Shown here in pieces: positions 1 through 7,889 of a DNA stretch of 58,185 bases (position 1 is its first letter; each line of letters begins with the position of its first letter). A program made the translations under genes and the position numbers. The stretch is from CAZRCZ01 sp964598765 (GTDB taxonomy: Bacteria; Sumerlaeota; Sumerlaeia; MVZB01; JAJFLK01), in contig CAZRCZ010000027.1 of assembly GCA_964598765.1 (NCBI GenBank), positions 1-58,185 on the forward strand. Direction: 5' to 3'. The notes below the pieces were generated by a model. It worked only from the letters and a program-made list of their open reading frames with translations. It did no database searches and was not told the origin of the DNA.

Positions 1-67
1 GTTGGGCCCCAAATTCCCCATTAAGTGAAAGCGGTGGGATTGAAACTCGGGTGATTTCAAGCCGTCC
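1..67 (+). other. degenerate 5' edge of the glgB gene
   Basis: The frame that encodes the GlgB fragment has stop codons at 26-28 and 41-43, so it cannot be extended to the window start. The last codons before 68 still resemble the conserved GlgB segment just before the HPFYGSWGY motif, and a frame change around 40-55 would restore more of it. The likely cause is poor sequence at a contig end or a truncation. This is inference from one strand of evidence. Confidence 0.4.
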
Positions 68-1393
68 ATGGGGCACCCTTTTTACGGTTCGTGGGGCTAC
101 CGGACGACCGGCTACTTCGCGCCGACGAGCCGCTATGGAACGCCGCAGGATTTCATGTTCCTGATTGATCATCTCCATCAAAACGGCATCGGCGTTATTC
201 TCGATTGGGTTCCGTCCCACTTCCCGACCGACGAACACGGAATCGGATTTTTCGACGGCACGCATCTCTACGAGCACTCGGATCCGCGCCAAGGTTTTCA
301 TCCCGATTGGAACAGTTTCATCTTCAACTACGGCAGAAACGAGGTCCGGAGTTTTCTCCTGAGTAGCGCGATGTTTTGGCTCGACCGGTTTCACGCCGAC
401 GCGCTCCGCGTGGACGCCGTCGCCTCGATGCTCTACCGCGATTACTCCCGACGCGAGGGGGAATGGATCGCCAACGTCCACGGCGGCAAGGAAAATCTGG
501 AGGCGATTTCCTTTCTCCGCCGATTCAATCAGGAAATTTACCAGCGATTTCCCGACGTTCAAACCATCGCCGAGGAATCCACCTCTTGGCCGATGGTCTC
601 GCGCCCGGCGCACGTCGGCGGACTCGGCTTCGGCATGAAATGGGACATGGGCTGGATGCACGACATGCTGGACTACATCGGCAAGGAACCGATCCACCGC
701 AAACATCATCACAACCTGCTGACCTTCCGAATGCTCTACGCCTTCATGGAAAATTTCGTCTTGCCCCTTTCGCACGATGAAGTGGTTCACGGCAAGGGAT
801 CGCTTCTCAGCAAACTGCCCGGAGACTTGTGGCGCAAGTTCGCCAACCTGCGGCTTCTCTTCGCTTACATGTTCGCTCAGGCGGGGAAAAAATTGATATT
901 CATGGGAGGCGAATTCGGCCAATGGCGCGAGTGGGACCATGAGGTCAGCCTCGATTGGCATTTGGCCGATTATCCGATTCACGAGGGATTGCAAAAATGG
1001 ATCGGCGATTTGAACCGCCTCTATTGCGCCGAGCCGGCGCTTCACGCGCGCGATTTCGATCCGGCGGGATTCGAGTGGATTGATTGCAACGACGCCGACC
1101 ACAGCGTCATCAGTTTGCTTCGCAAGGGACCTTCGCCCGACGATCTGGTTTTGGCCGCGTTCAATTTCACCCCCGTTCCGCGATTCGATTACCGCATCGG
1201 CGCGCCGCGCGAGGGGTTCTGGAAGGAAACGCTCAACAGCGACGCGGAGTATTACGGCGGAAGCGGCCAAGGCAACATGGGGGGCCTCGCCGCCGATCCG
1301 ATTCCGATGCACCACCGCCCTTGTTCGCTCAATCTCGTTCTGCCTCCGCTGGGCGCAGTCTTTTTGAAATTCATTCCGCAGGAGGAATTTTGA
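68..1393 (+). CDS. glgB: 1,4-alpha-glucan branching enzyme, N-terminally truncated
   Basis: This is the C-terminal 441 residues of a glycogen branching enzyme (GH13), which cuts alpha-1,4 glucan chains and rejoins them through alpha-1,6 links in glycogen synthesis. The fragment begins at the conserved HPFYGSWGY segment of the catalytic barrel. The nucleophile Asp is in LRVDAV (about D116 of the fragment), the acid/base Glu in TIAEES (about E169), and the third acid in LSHDEVVHGKGS. FMGGEFGQWREW and the C-terminal beta domain follow. Full-length GlgB has about 630-740 residues, so the CBM48 domain and the start of the barrel are missing. The codon at 68 is an internal Met, not the true start. 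Assignment is very secure; the reason for the truncation is not. Confidence 0.93.
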   Translation: MGHPFYGSWGYRTTGYFAPTSRYGTPQDFMFLIDHLHQNGIGVILDWVPSHFPTDEHGIGFFDGTHLYEHSDPRQGFHPDWNSFIFNYGRNEVRSFLLSSAMFWLDRFHADALRVDAVASMLYRDYSRREGEWIANVHGGKENLEAISFLRRFNQEIYQRFPDVQTIAEESTSWPMVSRPAHVGGLGFGMKWDMGWMHDMLDYIGKEPIHRKHHHNLLTFRMLYAFMENFVLPLSHDEVVHGKGSLLSKLPGDLWRKFANLRLLFAYMFAQAGKKLIFMGGEFGQWREWDHEVSLDWHLADYPIHEGLQKWIGDLNRLYCAEPALHARDFDPAGFEWIDCNDADHSVISLLRKGPSPDDLVLAAFNFTPVPRFDYRIGAPREGFWKETLNSDAEYYGGSGQGNMGGLAADPIPMHHRPCSLNLVLPPLGAVFLKFIPQEEF

Positions 1394-1498
1394 CGCGAGC
1401 AAAGACCGTCGAAGATCAAAGAAGCTTGACCCCGATTCGTTTTTGAGGTTTCCTGAAATCAACGAGGTTGGCCAAAGTATTGGGGAATTTGAATCACC

Positions 1499-1798
1499 AT
1501 GATTGATCTGCAAAATCACCAAGCGTTGATCAAAACCGTTTGCGCGGAGCTTGGTGTCCAACGGCTGGACCTCTTCGGCTCCGCCGCCGGACCGCAATTC
1601 GGACCTTCGAGCGACGTGGATGTTTTGGCGCGGTTGGATCGAACACGCGGCAAAATGTTCGACCGTTATTTTGATTTGAAGGAGCGGTTGGAGAAAATTT
1701 TCTCTCGTCCGGTGGATTTGGTTTTGGAGGACTCCATCCAAAATCCCTACTTCTGCCAAGCCGTCGAGCGAAGCCGCGTCAAAATCTATGAAGCTTGA
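1499..1798 (+). CDS. mntA: MntA-type minimal nucleotidyltransferase (antitoxin)
   Basis: A 99-residue minimal nucleotidyltransferase. The motif LFGSAA (G27, S28) followed by SSDVDVL (D39, D41), with a third acidic residue in PVDLVLED (D74), is the active site of the MNT family. In studied MntA/HepT systems the MNT protein neutralises the HEPN toxin by adding AMP to a tyrosine next to its RX4HXY motif. The gene overlaps the downstream hepT by 11 bases, which fits translational coupling of a toxin-antitoxin pair, antitoxin first. There is no clear sigma-70 promoter in the 105 bases before it. The family call is secure; the antitoxin role rests on the neighbour. Confidence 0.88.
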   Translation: MIDLQNHQALIKTVCAELGVQRLDLFGSAAGPQFGPSSDVDVLARLDRTRGKMFDRYFDLKERLEKIFSRPVDLVLEDSIQNPYFCQAVERSRVKIYEA

Positions 1799-2126
1799 AA
1801 CGAGGAAGTCGTTGCACGACGTCGCCCGTGCCGCAGGGGATATTCAAAGCTACACAGGTCGCATGAGCTTCGCCGAATTTAAGGCGGACGGCATGATTCA
1901 GGCCGCCGTGGAGCGAAAATTCGAGATCATCGGAGAAGCCTTGAACCGAATTGACAGTGATGAACCGGACGTGCTTGAACGCATCTCGGATCATCGGCGC
2001 ATCATCGGCTTTCGCAACGTCATCGCGCATGGATACGACGTCGTTGACGTCGAGATCGTTTGGGAAGCCGTGACGGAACATCTTCCCACCTTGATTACCG
2101 AGGTTGACGCACTGTTGAAAACCTGA
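1788..2126 (+). CDS. hepT: HepT-like HEPN-domain ribonuclease toxin (DUF86)
   Basis: A 112-residue, mostly helical HEPN-domain protein. RNVIAHGY at residues 76-83 gives R76, H81 and Y83, a perfect RX4HXY motif, which is the catalytic and AMP-acceptor signature of HepT toxins. HepT acts as an RNase on tRNA or mRNA and is held inactive by MntA. The start overlaps the end of mntA by 11 bases. All key residues are present, so the toxin looks intact. The pair may act in plasmid or prophage stabilisation or in phage defence; nothing in the sequence decides between these. Confidence 0.88.
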   Translation: MKLETRKSLHDVARAAGDIQSYTGRMSFAEFKADGMIQAAVERKFEIIGEALNRIDSDEPDVLERISDHRRIIGFRNVIAHGYDVVDVEIVWEAVTEHLPTLITEVDALLKT

Positions 2127-2135
2127 AATGTTCAG

Positions 2136-2960
2136 ATGCGAATCCTTTACAACATCATCTTCGGACCGGATCGCGGTCAGCCAAGAGAGGAACTGGAGGA
2201 TCTGGTCGAGTGGTATCTTACCGACTTGCATCAAGCTGGTCAAACCCACGCGGAATACTTTCTTGGATGGACAAACAAGATTTTGAACGCTCACGTTCAC
2301 GCGACGGGACTGAATGCATTCGCGCCGCGTCATCATTCGTCTTGGGGAAAAGAACGTTTGAAGAAAATCGTTCAGGCGTTCGGTCGTGCTCCGCGATATA
2401 GATTGTTGGACGACGATGTTCCCAAGCGCAACGTGAGTTGGCGGTCCGCGCCTTTTCTCTTCCTGTTCACAGATGCCGTCCGCGATAGCGGTTCAATGGT
2501 GCACCGAGGCGACAACGGCAAGGACATTCCCCTCTACACGCTCCCACTTAGTTTTGAAGAGCGTCAAGTTGTGGTCTATTGGGGGCGTTTTTATCGGCAT
2601 CATGACGCCGTTTGGTTGGACACGGGAAATCTTGAAATGCCCGCCTATAAAGAATTGGCCGATCCGAATAGCGAGTTGTCCATGAGCGGACGATCCGTCT
2701 GCAAAACAATCGAAAAAGCGACGGGAATCGAAACTTACTATTATCTTTTCCGCTACTACGGACGGCGCAAGGGGGAAGAAAATCGCCGATGTCCGGGTTG
2801 CGGCGGCAAATGGCGGCGCGATCTCCCCGAAAAGAAGGGCCGCCCTTATTGGGAATTCGCGTTGATGTGCCGAAAATGCCGATTGGTCTCCCACGACGCC
2901 TGCGACGACACGGACGAACGCCACGCGGCCATCGGGGAATACCGAAAGCGGCAAAGATGA
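2136..2960 (+). CDS. zinc-ribbon protein resembling DUF2310
   Basis: A 274-residue cytosolic protein without signal peptide or membrane segment. The C-terminal third carries a zinc ribbon: CPGCGGKW (about residues 219-226) and CRKCRL (about 246-251), that is CX2C-X24-CX2C. The N-terminal two thirds are rich in aromatic residues and have no motif I recognise. The length and the placement of the ribbon fit the DUF2310 family, which has been proposed to bind nucleic acid. The start lies 9 bases after hepT, so it may be co-transcribed with the toxin pair, although I know of no functional link. The DUF assignment is from memory and is only moderately sure. Confidence 0.55.
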   Translation: MRILYNIIFGPDRGQPREELEDLVEWYLTDLHQAGQTHAEYFLGWTNKILNAHVHATGLNAFAPRHHSSWGKERLKKIVQAFGRAPRYRLLDDDVPKRNVSWRSAPFLFLFTDAVRDSGSMVHRGDNGKDIPLYTLPLSFEERQVVVYWGRFYRHHDAVWLDTGNLEMPAYKELADPNSELSMSGRSVCKTIEKATGIETYYYLFRYYGRRKGEENRRCPGCGGKWRRDLPEKKGRPYWEFALMCRKCRLVSHDACDDTDERHAAIGEYRKRQR

Positions 2961-2973
2961 TATCAGCGCCTAT

Positions 2974-3058
2974 TCACCACCAAGTCACCAAGGCACCAGG
3001 AGAGAAGAACGAATCCTTTTCCTTCCCCACTGTGGGTGACGTGGTGTCTTGGTGGTGA
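2974..3058. repeat. ACCAAG-type inverted repeat (family A)
   Basis: The left arm at 2974-2990 (TCACCACCAAGTCACCA) pairs with 3042-3058 with one mismatch, and a smaller stem, CCCACTGTGGG, lies in the loop. It separates the zinc-ribbon gene from the Tat oxidoreductase. It belongs to the recurrent family of hairpins whose arms are made of short CACCAAG or CACAAAG units. Confidence 0.75.
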
Positions 3059-3162
3059 CATCGGCGGAAGGAGCGGGCCATCCGGATCGTCACTCTTTCT
3101 TGACCCCGCCGATCAACTGTGCAACCCTGAATCACCATTCATTGAGGGAAAGGAATCGAACC

Positions 3163-4674
3163 ATGACAGAGGAACGGACCACGCCTGAGGCGACTTCGCC
3201 GGAGCCGGAAATCAACTCGGCTTCATCGGAAATCAACCGCAGAGACTTCATCAAGACTGCCGGCGTCGCCGCGGGCGGAATGATGCTGACCACCGCCTGC
3301 GCGACCAAGCCTCCCGGACCTTCCTCCGCTCCCGCCGTCGCCACGGCTCGCAAGATCGGACCGAACGACAAAATCAACGTCGGCCTTATCGGTTATGGAG
3401 GACGCGGCCATGCGCTCCTCGGACAAGCTTTGGCGCTGAAGGATCAATGTCAGGTCGTCGCCGTTTGCGACGTGTATGAACGACGCGCCAAGGAAGCGTG
3501 GATCAAAGTGGACCGCGCGGGACAAGTCGCCAAGAAATACAACTATTACGGCGACGTGTTGGATCGCTCCGACATTGACGCCGTTTTCATCGCCACGCCC
3601 GATCACTGGCACGCGCCGATCGCGCTCGAAGCCATGCGCAAGGGCAAGGACGTCTATTGCGAGAAGCCGATGACCCACACGATCCCCGAAGCGCGCGAGA
3701 TGGCCGAGACCGCCGAGCGGCTCCAGCGCGTCGTGCAGGTCGGCTCGCAGACGACTTCCGCCGATCAATGGTGGAAGGCGAAAAAGGCGATCCAAGACGG
3801 CATGATCGGCAAACTCCTTCTCAGCCAAGGCTCCTATCACCGCAACTCGGCGGGGGGCGAATGGAATTACGGCATTGACCACGACGCGGGTCCGGACAAG
3901 ACCGGCGACCAACACCTCGATTGGGACCTCTGGCAAAAACCTGCGGTCGGCAAATACGAATGGTATGCGCCCCGATTTTTCCGCTTCCGCAAGTATTGGG
4001 ATTACTCCGGCGGCATCGCCACCGATCTCTTCTTCCACGTCATGGCTCCGCTCAACCTTTGCTGGGCGAATCCGGAATTTCCGTGGCGCGTCATGGGAAT
4101 GGGAGGAATTTACGCCTTCGACGACGGGCGCGAGGTCCCCGACACCTTCATGCTCACCGCCGATTATCCGAGCGGCCACAGCGTCGTGCTCTCCTCCTCG
4201 ATGGCCAATTCGACGCACATCCCCGGCCTGATCCGCGGACACGAAGGGACGATCACGATGGTCAAGCACGGCATGTTCGAGTCGCCGACGCCGAGCATCA
4301 CGGTCACGCCCGAAAAGATCAACGGCTTGGACAAGGCCTTCAAGGATAAATACGGAACCGAGGAATTGGAAATCAAAACCGAGATGAAGGGGGATCCGCT
4401 TCACGCCCATTTCATGAACTTCTTCGACTGCATCCGGACTCGCAAGCAACCGACGCTCAACGCGAGCGTCGCCTATCGTGTGCAGGTGGCGATCACCCTC
4501 TCGGTGGAATCGTATCAGCAGGGCAAAGTGCTTTACTTTGACGCGGACAAGCAAACGGTCACCGACCGCCGGCCGGGAAGCACGATGAAACTCGCTCGCC
4601 CGGGCGTTCTGAACGGCGACAAAGTCATGGAGCCGGATTACGGTCTGGCGAAGTATCTGGCCAAGAACGGCTGA
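3163..4674 (+). CDS. Tat-exported Gfo/Idh/MocA-family oxidoreductase
   Basis: A 503-residue NAD(P)-dependent sugar or polyol oxidoreductase of the Gfo/Idh/MocA family. NRRDFIKTAGVAAGG near residues 24-38 is a twin-arginine signal. LTTAC just after it could be a lipobox, so the protein may be a Tat lipoprotein. The Rossmann glycine motif is in VGLIGYGGRGHALL, TPDHWH follows strand 4, and YCEKPMTH is the family's EKP motif with the catalytic-site Lys. The start at 3163 is preferred because translation from 3049 would read through the hairpin repeat. A strong terminator follows the stop. PVC bacteria carry many such exported members, usually in carbohydrate breakdown; the substrate here is unknown. 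Confidence 0.9.
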   Translation: MTEERTTPEATSPEPEINSASSEINRRDFIKTAGVAAGGMMLTTACATKPPGPSSAPAVATARKIGPNDKINVGLIGYGGRGHALLGQALALKDQCQVVAVCDVYERRAKEAWIKVDRAGQVAKKYNYYGDVLDRSDIDAVFIATPDHWHAPIALEAMRKGKDVYCEKPMTHTIPEAREMAETAERLQRVVQVGSQTTSADQWWKAKKAIQDGMIGKLLLSQGSYHRNSAGGEWNYGIDHDAGPDKTGDQHLDWDLWQKPAVGKYEWYAPRFFRFRKYWDYSGGIATDLFFHVMAPLNLCWANPEFPWRVMGMGGIYAFDDGREVPDTFMLTADYPSGHSVVLSSSMANSTHIPGLIRGHEGTITMVKHGMFESPTPSITVTPEKINGLDKAFKDKYGTEELEIKTEMKGDPLHAHFMNFFDCIRTRKQPTLNASVAYRVQVAITLSVESYQQGKVLYFDADKQTVTDRRPGSTMKLARPGVLNGDKVMEPDYGLAKYLAKNG

Positions 4675-4699
4675 GCAATTAAATCGGCAAGACGAAGAA

Positions 4700-4728
4700 C
4701 CCTCCGTCGAATGCGACGGAGGGTTTTT
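4700..4728 (+). terminator. intrinsic terminator of the Tat oxidoreductase gene
   Basis: CCCTCCGTCG (4700-4709) pairs perfectly with CGACGGAGGG (4714-4723) over an AATG loop, followed by five Ts. It lies between two convergent genes. The minus-strand side has only an interrupted T tract, so it is mainly a plus-strand terminator but could serve both genes. Confidence 0.9.
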
Positions 4729-5522
4729 CATTTTGAACCTTCGACAAAATTCGCAATCAGTTGCCTTGCAATTTGGGGTTGCTCCAACTGAACCCAATGC
4801 CCGGCGGAGGGAATAATCTCCAACCGACTCCCCTCGATCAGCCGATGCAATTTCTGCGAAGGCTCCAGCCACTGGCGGTCTTTTTCCCCGGCGGCGATCA
4901 ACGTGCGAACTCTTAAATCGGAGCAATTGGCGTCATTGCTCTCGACGTCCAGAAACGCCCCGCGAATCACGCGCGCCAGATTCGCGCCGTCGGCGGTCCG
5001 GTAAAGCCTTCCAAGGTCAAGGGGACTGTTTTCCGGATCAGCCAATGCCGAACCGGTCGCAAGGACTCCGATCAACTTGTCCCGGCTCGCCTGCTCAAAG
5101 TAGGCGGCGGTTCTTTCCCAGAATTCTCTTTCCTTGCGGGTGACGACTTTGCGGCACGGTCCGGCTCCCAGCGTCGTCAGACTCAAGACCCGCTCCGGTC
5201 GCGCCAGCGCCGCCAAGAGGGAAATTTGTCCTCCCATCGAATGTCCGATCAGATGCGCCTGCCCGATGGATAGGTGATCCATGAGCGCGAGCAGATCGTC
5301 CCGCATGATCGGATAGGAATAAGCGGCGTCATGGGATGGAGCGACTGTCGCGCCGTGTCCGCGCCAGTCGAATAGAAGAACGCGATGGCTCTGCGAGAGA
5401 TAATTGGCCAAATCGCGCATGGATTCGCGGTCCGCGCCGAATCCGTGCGCCAAGACGACCGGCTCGCCCGAACCAAAAACCTCATAAGCAATTTGACAAT
5501 CCTCAACGCGCAGGTAATTCAT
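4728..5522 (-). CDS. alpha/beta hydrolase
   Basis: A 264-residue alpha/beta hydrolase fold protein. The nucleophile elbow is GHSMGG with S95; the other triad members are likely D215 (GEKDRQW) and H242 (SAGHWVQ). The HGFG segment near residue 27 supplies the oxyanion hole. There is no signal peptide, so it is cytosolic. The family covers esterases, haloperoxidase-like and C-C bond hydrolases, and the sequence does not reveal the substrate. The start codon is only 5 bases from the start of the divergent biotin ligase gene, so its promoter must lie inside that gene. Confidence 0.88.
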   Translation of the reverse strand: MNYLRVEDCQIAYEVFGSGEPVVLAHGFGADRESMRDLANYLSQSHRVLLFDWRGHGATVAPSHDAAYSYPIMRDDLLALMDHLSIGQAHLIGHSMGGQISLLAALARPERVLSLTTLGAGPCRKVVTRKEREFWERTAAYFEQASRDKLIGVLATGSALADPENSPLDLGRLYRTADGANLARVIRGAFLDVESNDANCSDLRVRTLIAAGEKDRQWLEPSQKLHRLIEGSRLEIIPSAGHWVQLEQPQIARQLIANFVEGSK

Positions 5523-5527
5523 TAGGC

Positions 5528-6070
5528 ATGACCGACCGCTCGAACTCGTCCCCTCCCGTTTATCGTCACCGGATTTTGGATTCGACCAACAGCGAAGCGA
5601 TCCGGCTGGCGGAGCAAGGCGCGCCCCATCATACCGCCGTCGTCGCCAAGTTTCAAACCGCCGGACGCGGCCAACCCGGACGCCAATGGTGGATGCCCGA
5701 AAACGCGGGCGTCTTGCTCTCCGTCCTTCTTCGCTCGCTACCGCAAGGCGCGGCGTTCGATCAGTTGACCTTGCGCGTCGGATGGGAAATGGCGCAAGCG
5801 TTGAAGCAATTTGCGGGCGTGGCCATCGGCATCAAGGAACCGAACGACTTGATGATCGAGGGAAAAAAGGTGGGGGGGATTCTGTGCGAGGCGCGCTGGC
5901 GCGAGGATCAATTGCTCTACGCCGTGATCGGCGTCGGCGTCAACGTCAACGTCTTGGAATTCCCCGACGAACTTCGCCCGACCGCGACTTCCCTTGCCTT
6001 GGTCGCCGGAAAAAGCTTCGACCCGGACGCTCTGGCCGATTTCCTGATTCAAACTCTTCGGAAAATGTAA
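5528..6070 (+). CDS. birA: biotin--[acetyl-CoA-carboxylase] ligase, catalytic domain only
   Basis: A 180-residue biotin protein ligase that makes biotinyl-AMP and transfers biotin to the carboxyl carrier protein. DSTNSEA (18-24), GRGQPGRQW (46-54, biotinyl-AMP loop), KEPND (103-107) and KVGGIL (114-119) are the family motifs in order. Two points are odd: the nearly invariant Trp of KWPND is Glu here, and the protein ends soon after the core, without the C-terminal SH3-like domain or an N-terminal repressor HTH. ATG 5528 was chosen because residues upstream in this frame (from 5336) are only the shadow of the divergent hydrolase gene. It may be a minimal BirA or one of two ligases in the genome. 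Confidence 0.82.
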   Translation: MTDRSNSSPPVYRHRILDSTNSEAIRLAEQGAPHHTAVVAKFQTAGRGQPGRQWWMPENAGVLLSVLLRSLPQGAAFDQLTLRVGWEMAQALKQFAGVAIGIKEPNDLMIEGKKVGGILCEARWREDQLLYAVIGVGVNVNVLEFPDELRPTATSLALVAGKSFDPDALADFLIQTLRKM

Positions 6071-6146
6071 ACGCGCGAAGCTGGACGATACCTCATCCGC
6101 GCAAGACGAAGGAAACGCTGAGAACGGAACTCTGACCCAATCCGCG

Positions 6147-7490
6147 TCAAAGAGCGCGAAGTTCGAATCGCCGCTCATCGGCGGGGCGGACCAAAAATTG
6201 CGGAACGCGGGAATTACGGAGGAATTCCTCCACCTGCCCCGGCTTGGCTTCCGGAAAGAAGAGATTGATGATCGCCACGTCGCCGTAAAACGATTTGACC
6301 TCGGCTTCGATTTTGGGAGAGAGGGTCTTCAACATGCTGAAGACGCCCTCCAATTGTTCTTGGCTTACGTCGGTGATCATCAGGCGATAATCGCCGACGT
6401 CGAGCATCGTCCGTTGCCACTTGGCCAGAAAGTTGTCGGCCAGTGCCGCGACGGCGCGGGTCATCAAACCCTCAAAGGTCTTGTCTTGCGCGCCGGCGGA
6501 GGAAATTCCCGAAGCCGAAAAATTTTGCCGCGTCCGCGCCAAAATCTGGCCGTTGTCCACCCGGATCAACGCCAGTTGAACCTGCGCGTCGTAGAAGGAG
6601 AATTGATCATAGAGGATCGGATGCTCTCCCTTGGAACTGACGACGAGGCTTCCGGTCACGATGACCTCCACTTCGCCCCGTTGGGCTTCCTCCAGCGCGA
6701 GGCGCAACGTCTCGGTCGTGCGCAAGACGTTCGCGTTGAGTTTCTGCGGACCCATCTTCGTCGAATCCACCCTCAATTCCTTGGCCGTCAACGCTGACTC
6801 CAGCAACTTGCGTCCCCGTCCATCGTCGGTCGGTTTGCCGTCCAAAACTTCCTCCAGCAAAACGGCCATCAAGGGCCGAACCTGCGGCTTGGCGAGGAAG
6901 TGCTTTTCCTGCAGATCGGCATAATAGCGGTCCACGTCCACGCCGATCCGAACCCGCATGTTCGTCGAACCGTCGGCCTGAATAGTGCGGCTCAGGACGG
7001 TTCGCCGCGCGACGAAACGGTCGCCGTAATTGCGCAAATAGGAGTCAAGCAGGTCCCTGCCGATGATAATGTAATTGCCGAAATAAAGACGAGCCGCGGC
7101 GCCGGTCAGCGCACGAACCGACGCTTCCTTGATCGCTTCGGCTTCGGTTTTGGCCTTTAATTCGTATTCAAAACTTAGCAAGTTTTGGATGTGGGAAAGG
7201 GAGGTGGCCGATTCCTTCTTCTCCCGACGTCGCTCCATTTCGGCGATGGCCTGCGACGCCGACAGCTCGCGCGCGCTGTTTTCCTCCTCAACCTCTTTTT
7301 CCGTCGAAGCTGGGACGGTTTTGTCCTTTTCCTTGGCTTTTGGTTCGGCCTTCTGCTCTGCGGCGGGAGCCGAGGAACTGGGGGCCGCGGCCGGCTTGTC
7401 CGGTGTCTGCGCCAAAAGCGGAGTCACCCAGACCAAAGCCATGAGGCAACCCATGACCGCCGTAAAAACAGGGAGGAGATTCTTTTTCAT
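6147..7490 (-). CDS. secreted protein of unknown function, FlgT-like N-terminal region
   Basis: A 447-residue exported protein. Residues 1-28 form a signal peptide ending near LLAQ. A Pro/Ala/Glu/Lys-rich linker (about 29-80) precedes the folded part. The stretch from SFEYELKAKTEAEAIKEASV to RIGVDVDRYY resembles the N-terminal domain of FlgT/LPP20-type envelope proteins (an alanine-rich helix followed by strands with a conserved G-R-D pattern). No flagellar genes are nearby. The resemblance is weak and from memory. A consensus SD (AAGGAGG) lies 11 bases before the start, and a good promoter lies at 7535-7563. Confidence 0.55.
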   Translation of the reverse strand: MKKNLLPVFTAVMGCLMALVWVTPLLAQTPDKPAAAPSSSAPAAEQKAEPKAKEKDKTVPASTEKEVEEENSARELSASQAIAEMERRREKKESATSLSHIQNLLSFEYELKAKTEAEAIKEASVRALTGAAARLYFGNYIIIGRDLLDSYLRNYGDRFVARRTVLSRTIQADGSTNMRVRIGVDVDRYYADLQEKHFLAKPQVRPLMAVLLEEVLDGKPTDDGRGRKLLESALTAKELRVDSTKMGPQKLNANVLRTTETLRLALEEAQRGEVEVIVTGSLVVSSKGEHPILYDQFSFYDAQVQLALIRVDNGQILARTRQNFSASGISSAGAQDKTFEGLMTRAVAALADNFLAKWQRTMLDVGDYRLMITDVSQEQLEGVFSMLKTLSPKIEAEVKSFYGDVAIINLFFPEAKPGQVEEFLRNSRVPQFLVRPADERRFELRAL

Positions 7491-7534
7491 CTTCAGCCGC
7501 GCCTCCTTACAATTTCTTCAAGTTTCCCACGATC

Positions 7535-7563
7535 ATCAAACATCCACCCCACCCAACTGTCAA
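7535..7563 (-). promoter_or_regulatory. sigma-70-type promoter of the 6147-7490 gene
   Basis: On the minus strand TTGACA (7558-7563) is separated by 17 bases from TTTGAT (7535-7540). The -35 box is perfect and the -10 box matches four of six. The start codon is 44 bases downstream, with AAGGAGG in the leader. Confidence 0.55.
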
Positions 7564-7613
7564 CCCCAATTCCGGGACTAGCAAACCCCTAATTTTAAGA
7601 GCTTCGGCGGGGA

Positions 7614-7690
7614 TGGTGGGCGGTAGAAGACTTGAACTTCTGACCTCCGCGATGTCAACGCGGCGCTCTAGCCAGCTGAGCTAACCGCCC
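7614..7690 (-). tRNA. tRNA-Val (anticodon GAC)
   Basis: The reverse complement folds as a standard cloverleaf. The acceptor GGGCGGT pairs with ACCGCCC, the D stem is GCTC/GAGC, the anticodon stem CCGCG/CGCGG encloses loop TTGACAT (anticodon GAC), and the T stem AGAAG/CTTCT encloses TTCAAGT. The body is 74 nt with discriminator A, and CCA is encoded (7614-7616). It reads GTC and GTT codons. Confidence 0.97.
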
Positions 7691-7726
7691 CCGGTCCGCA
7701 GACTCGGTTTGAGTCCATGGAACCGC

Positions 7727-7756
7727 AATGTAGCCTTGCGCGGAGGGGAAGATCAA
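7727..7756 (-). promoter_or_regulatory. candidate promoter of tRNA-Val
   Basis: On the minus strand TTGATC (7751-7756), an 18-base spacer and TACATT (7727-7732) lie about 36 bases before the 5' end of the mature tRNA. Each box matches four of six consensus positions. Confidence 0.4.
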
Positions 7757-7889
7757 GCGAATTTCCCCCGCCGAAAAGTGATATTGACAGCCCTTGCTTC
7801 GATCCGCCATGCTTCGGCGGGTTGTGGATCCGGAGTCGCCGCGAGGACGTCTCCACCCTTCACCCCATCTTCAGAAGGCCCCTCTTTTA

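Noticed and set aside
1..67. GGGATTGAAAC near 37-47 looks like the end of a CRISPR repeat
   Set aside because: It occurs once, with no second unit or spacer, and the bases fit degenerate glgB coding.
3223..4926. 567-codon minus-strand open frame opposite the Tat oxidoreductase
   Set aside because: It is a shadow of a gene with clear family motifs on the plus strand, has Arg/His-rich content and no recognisable domain.
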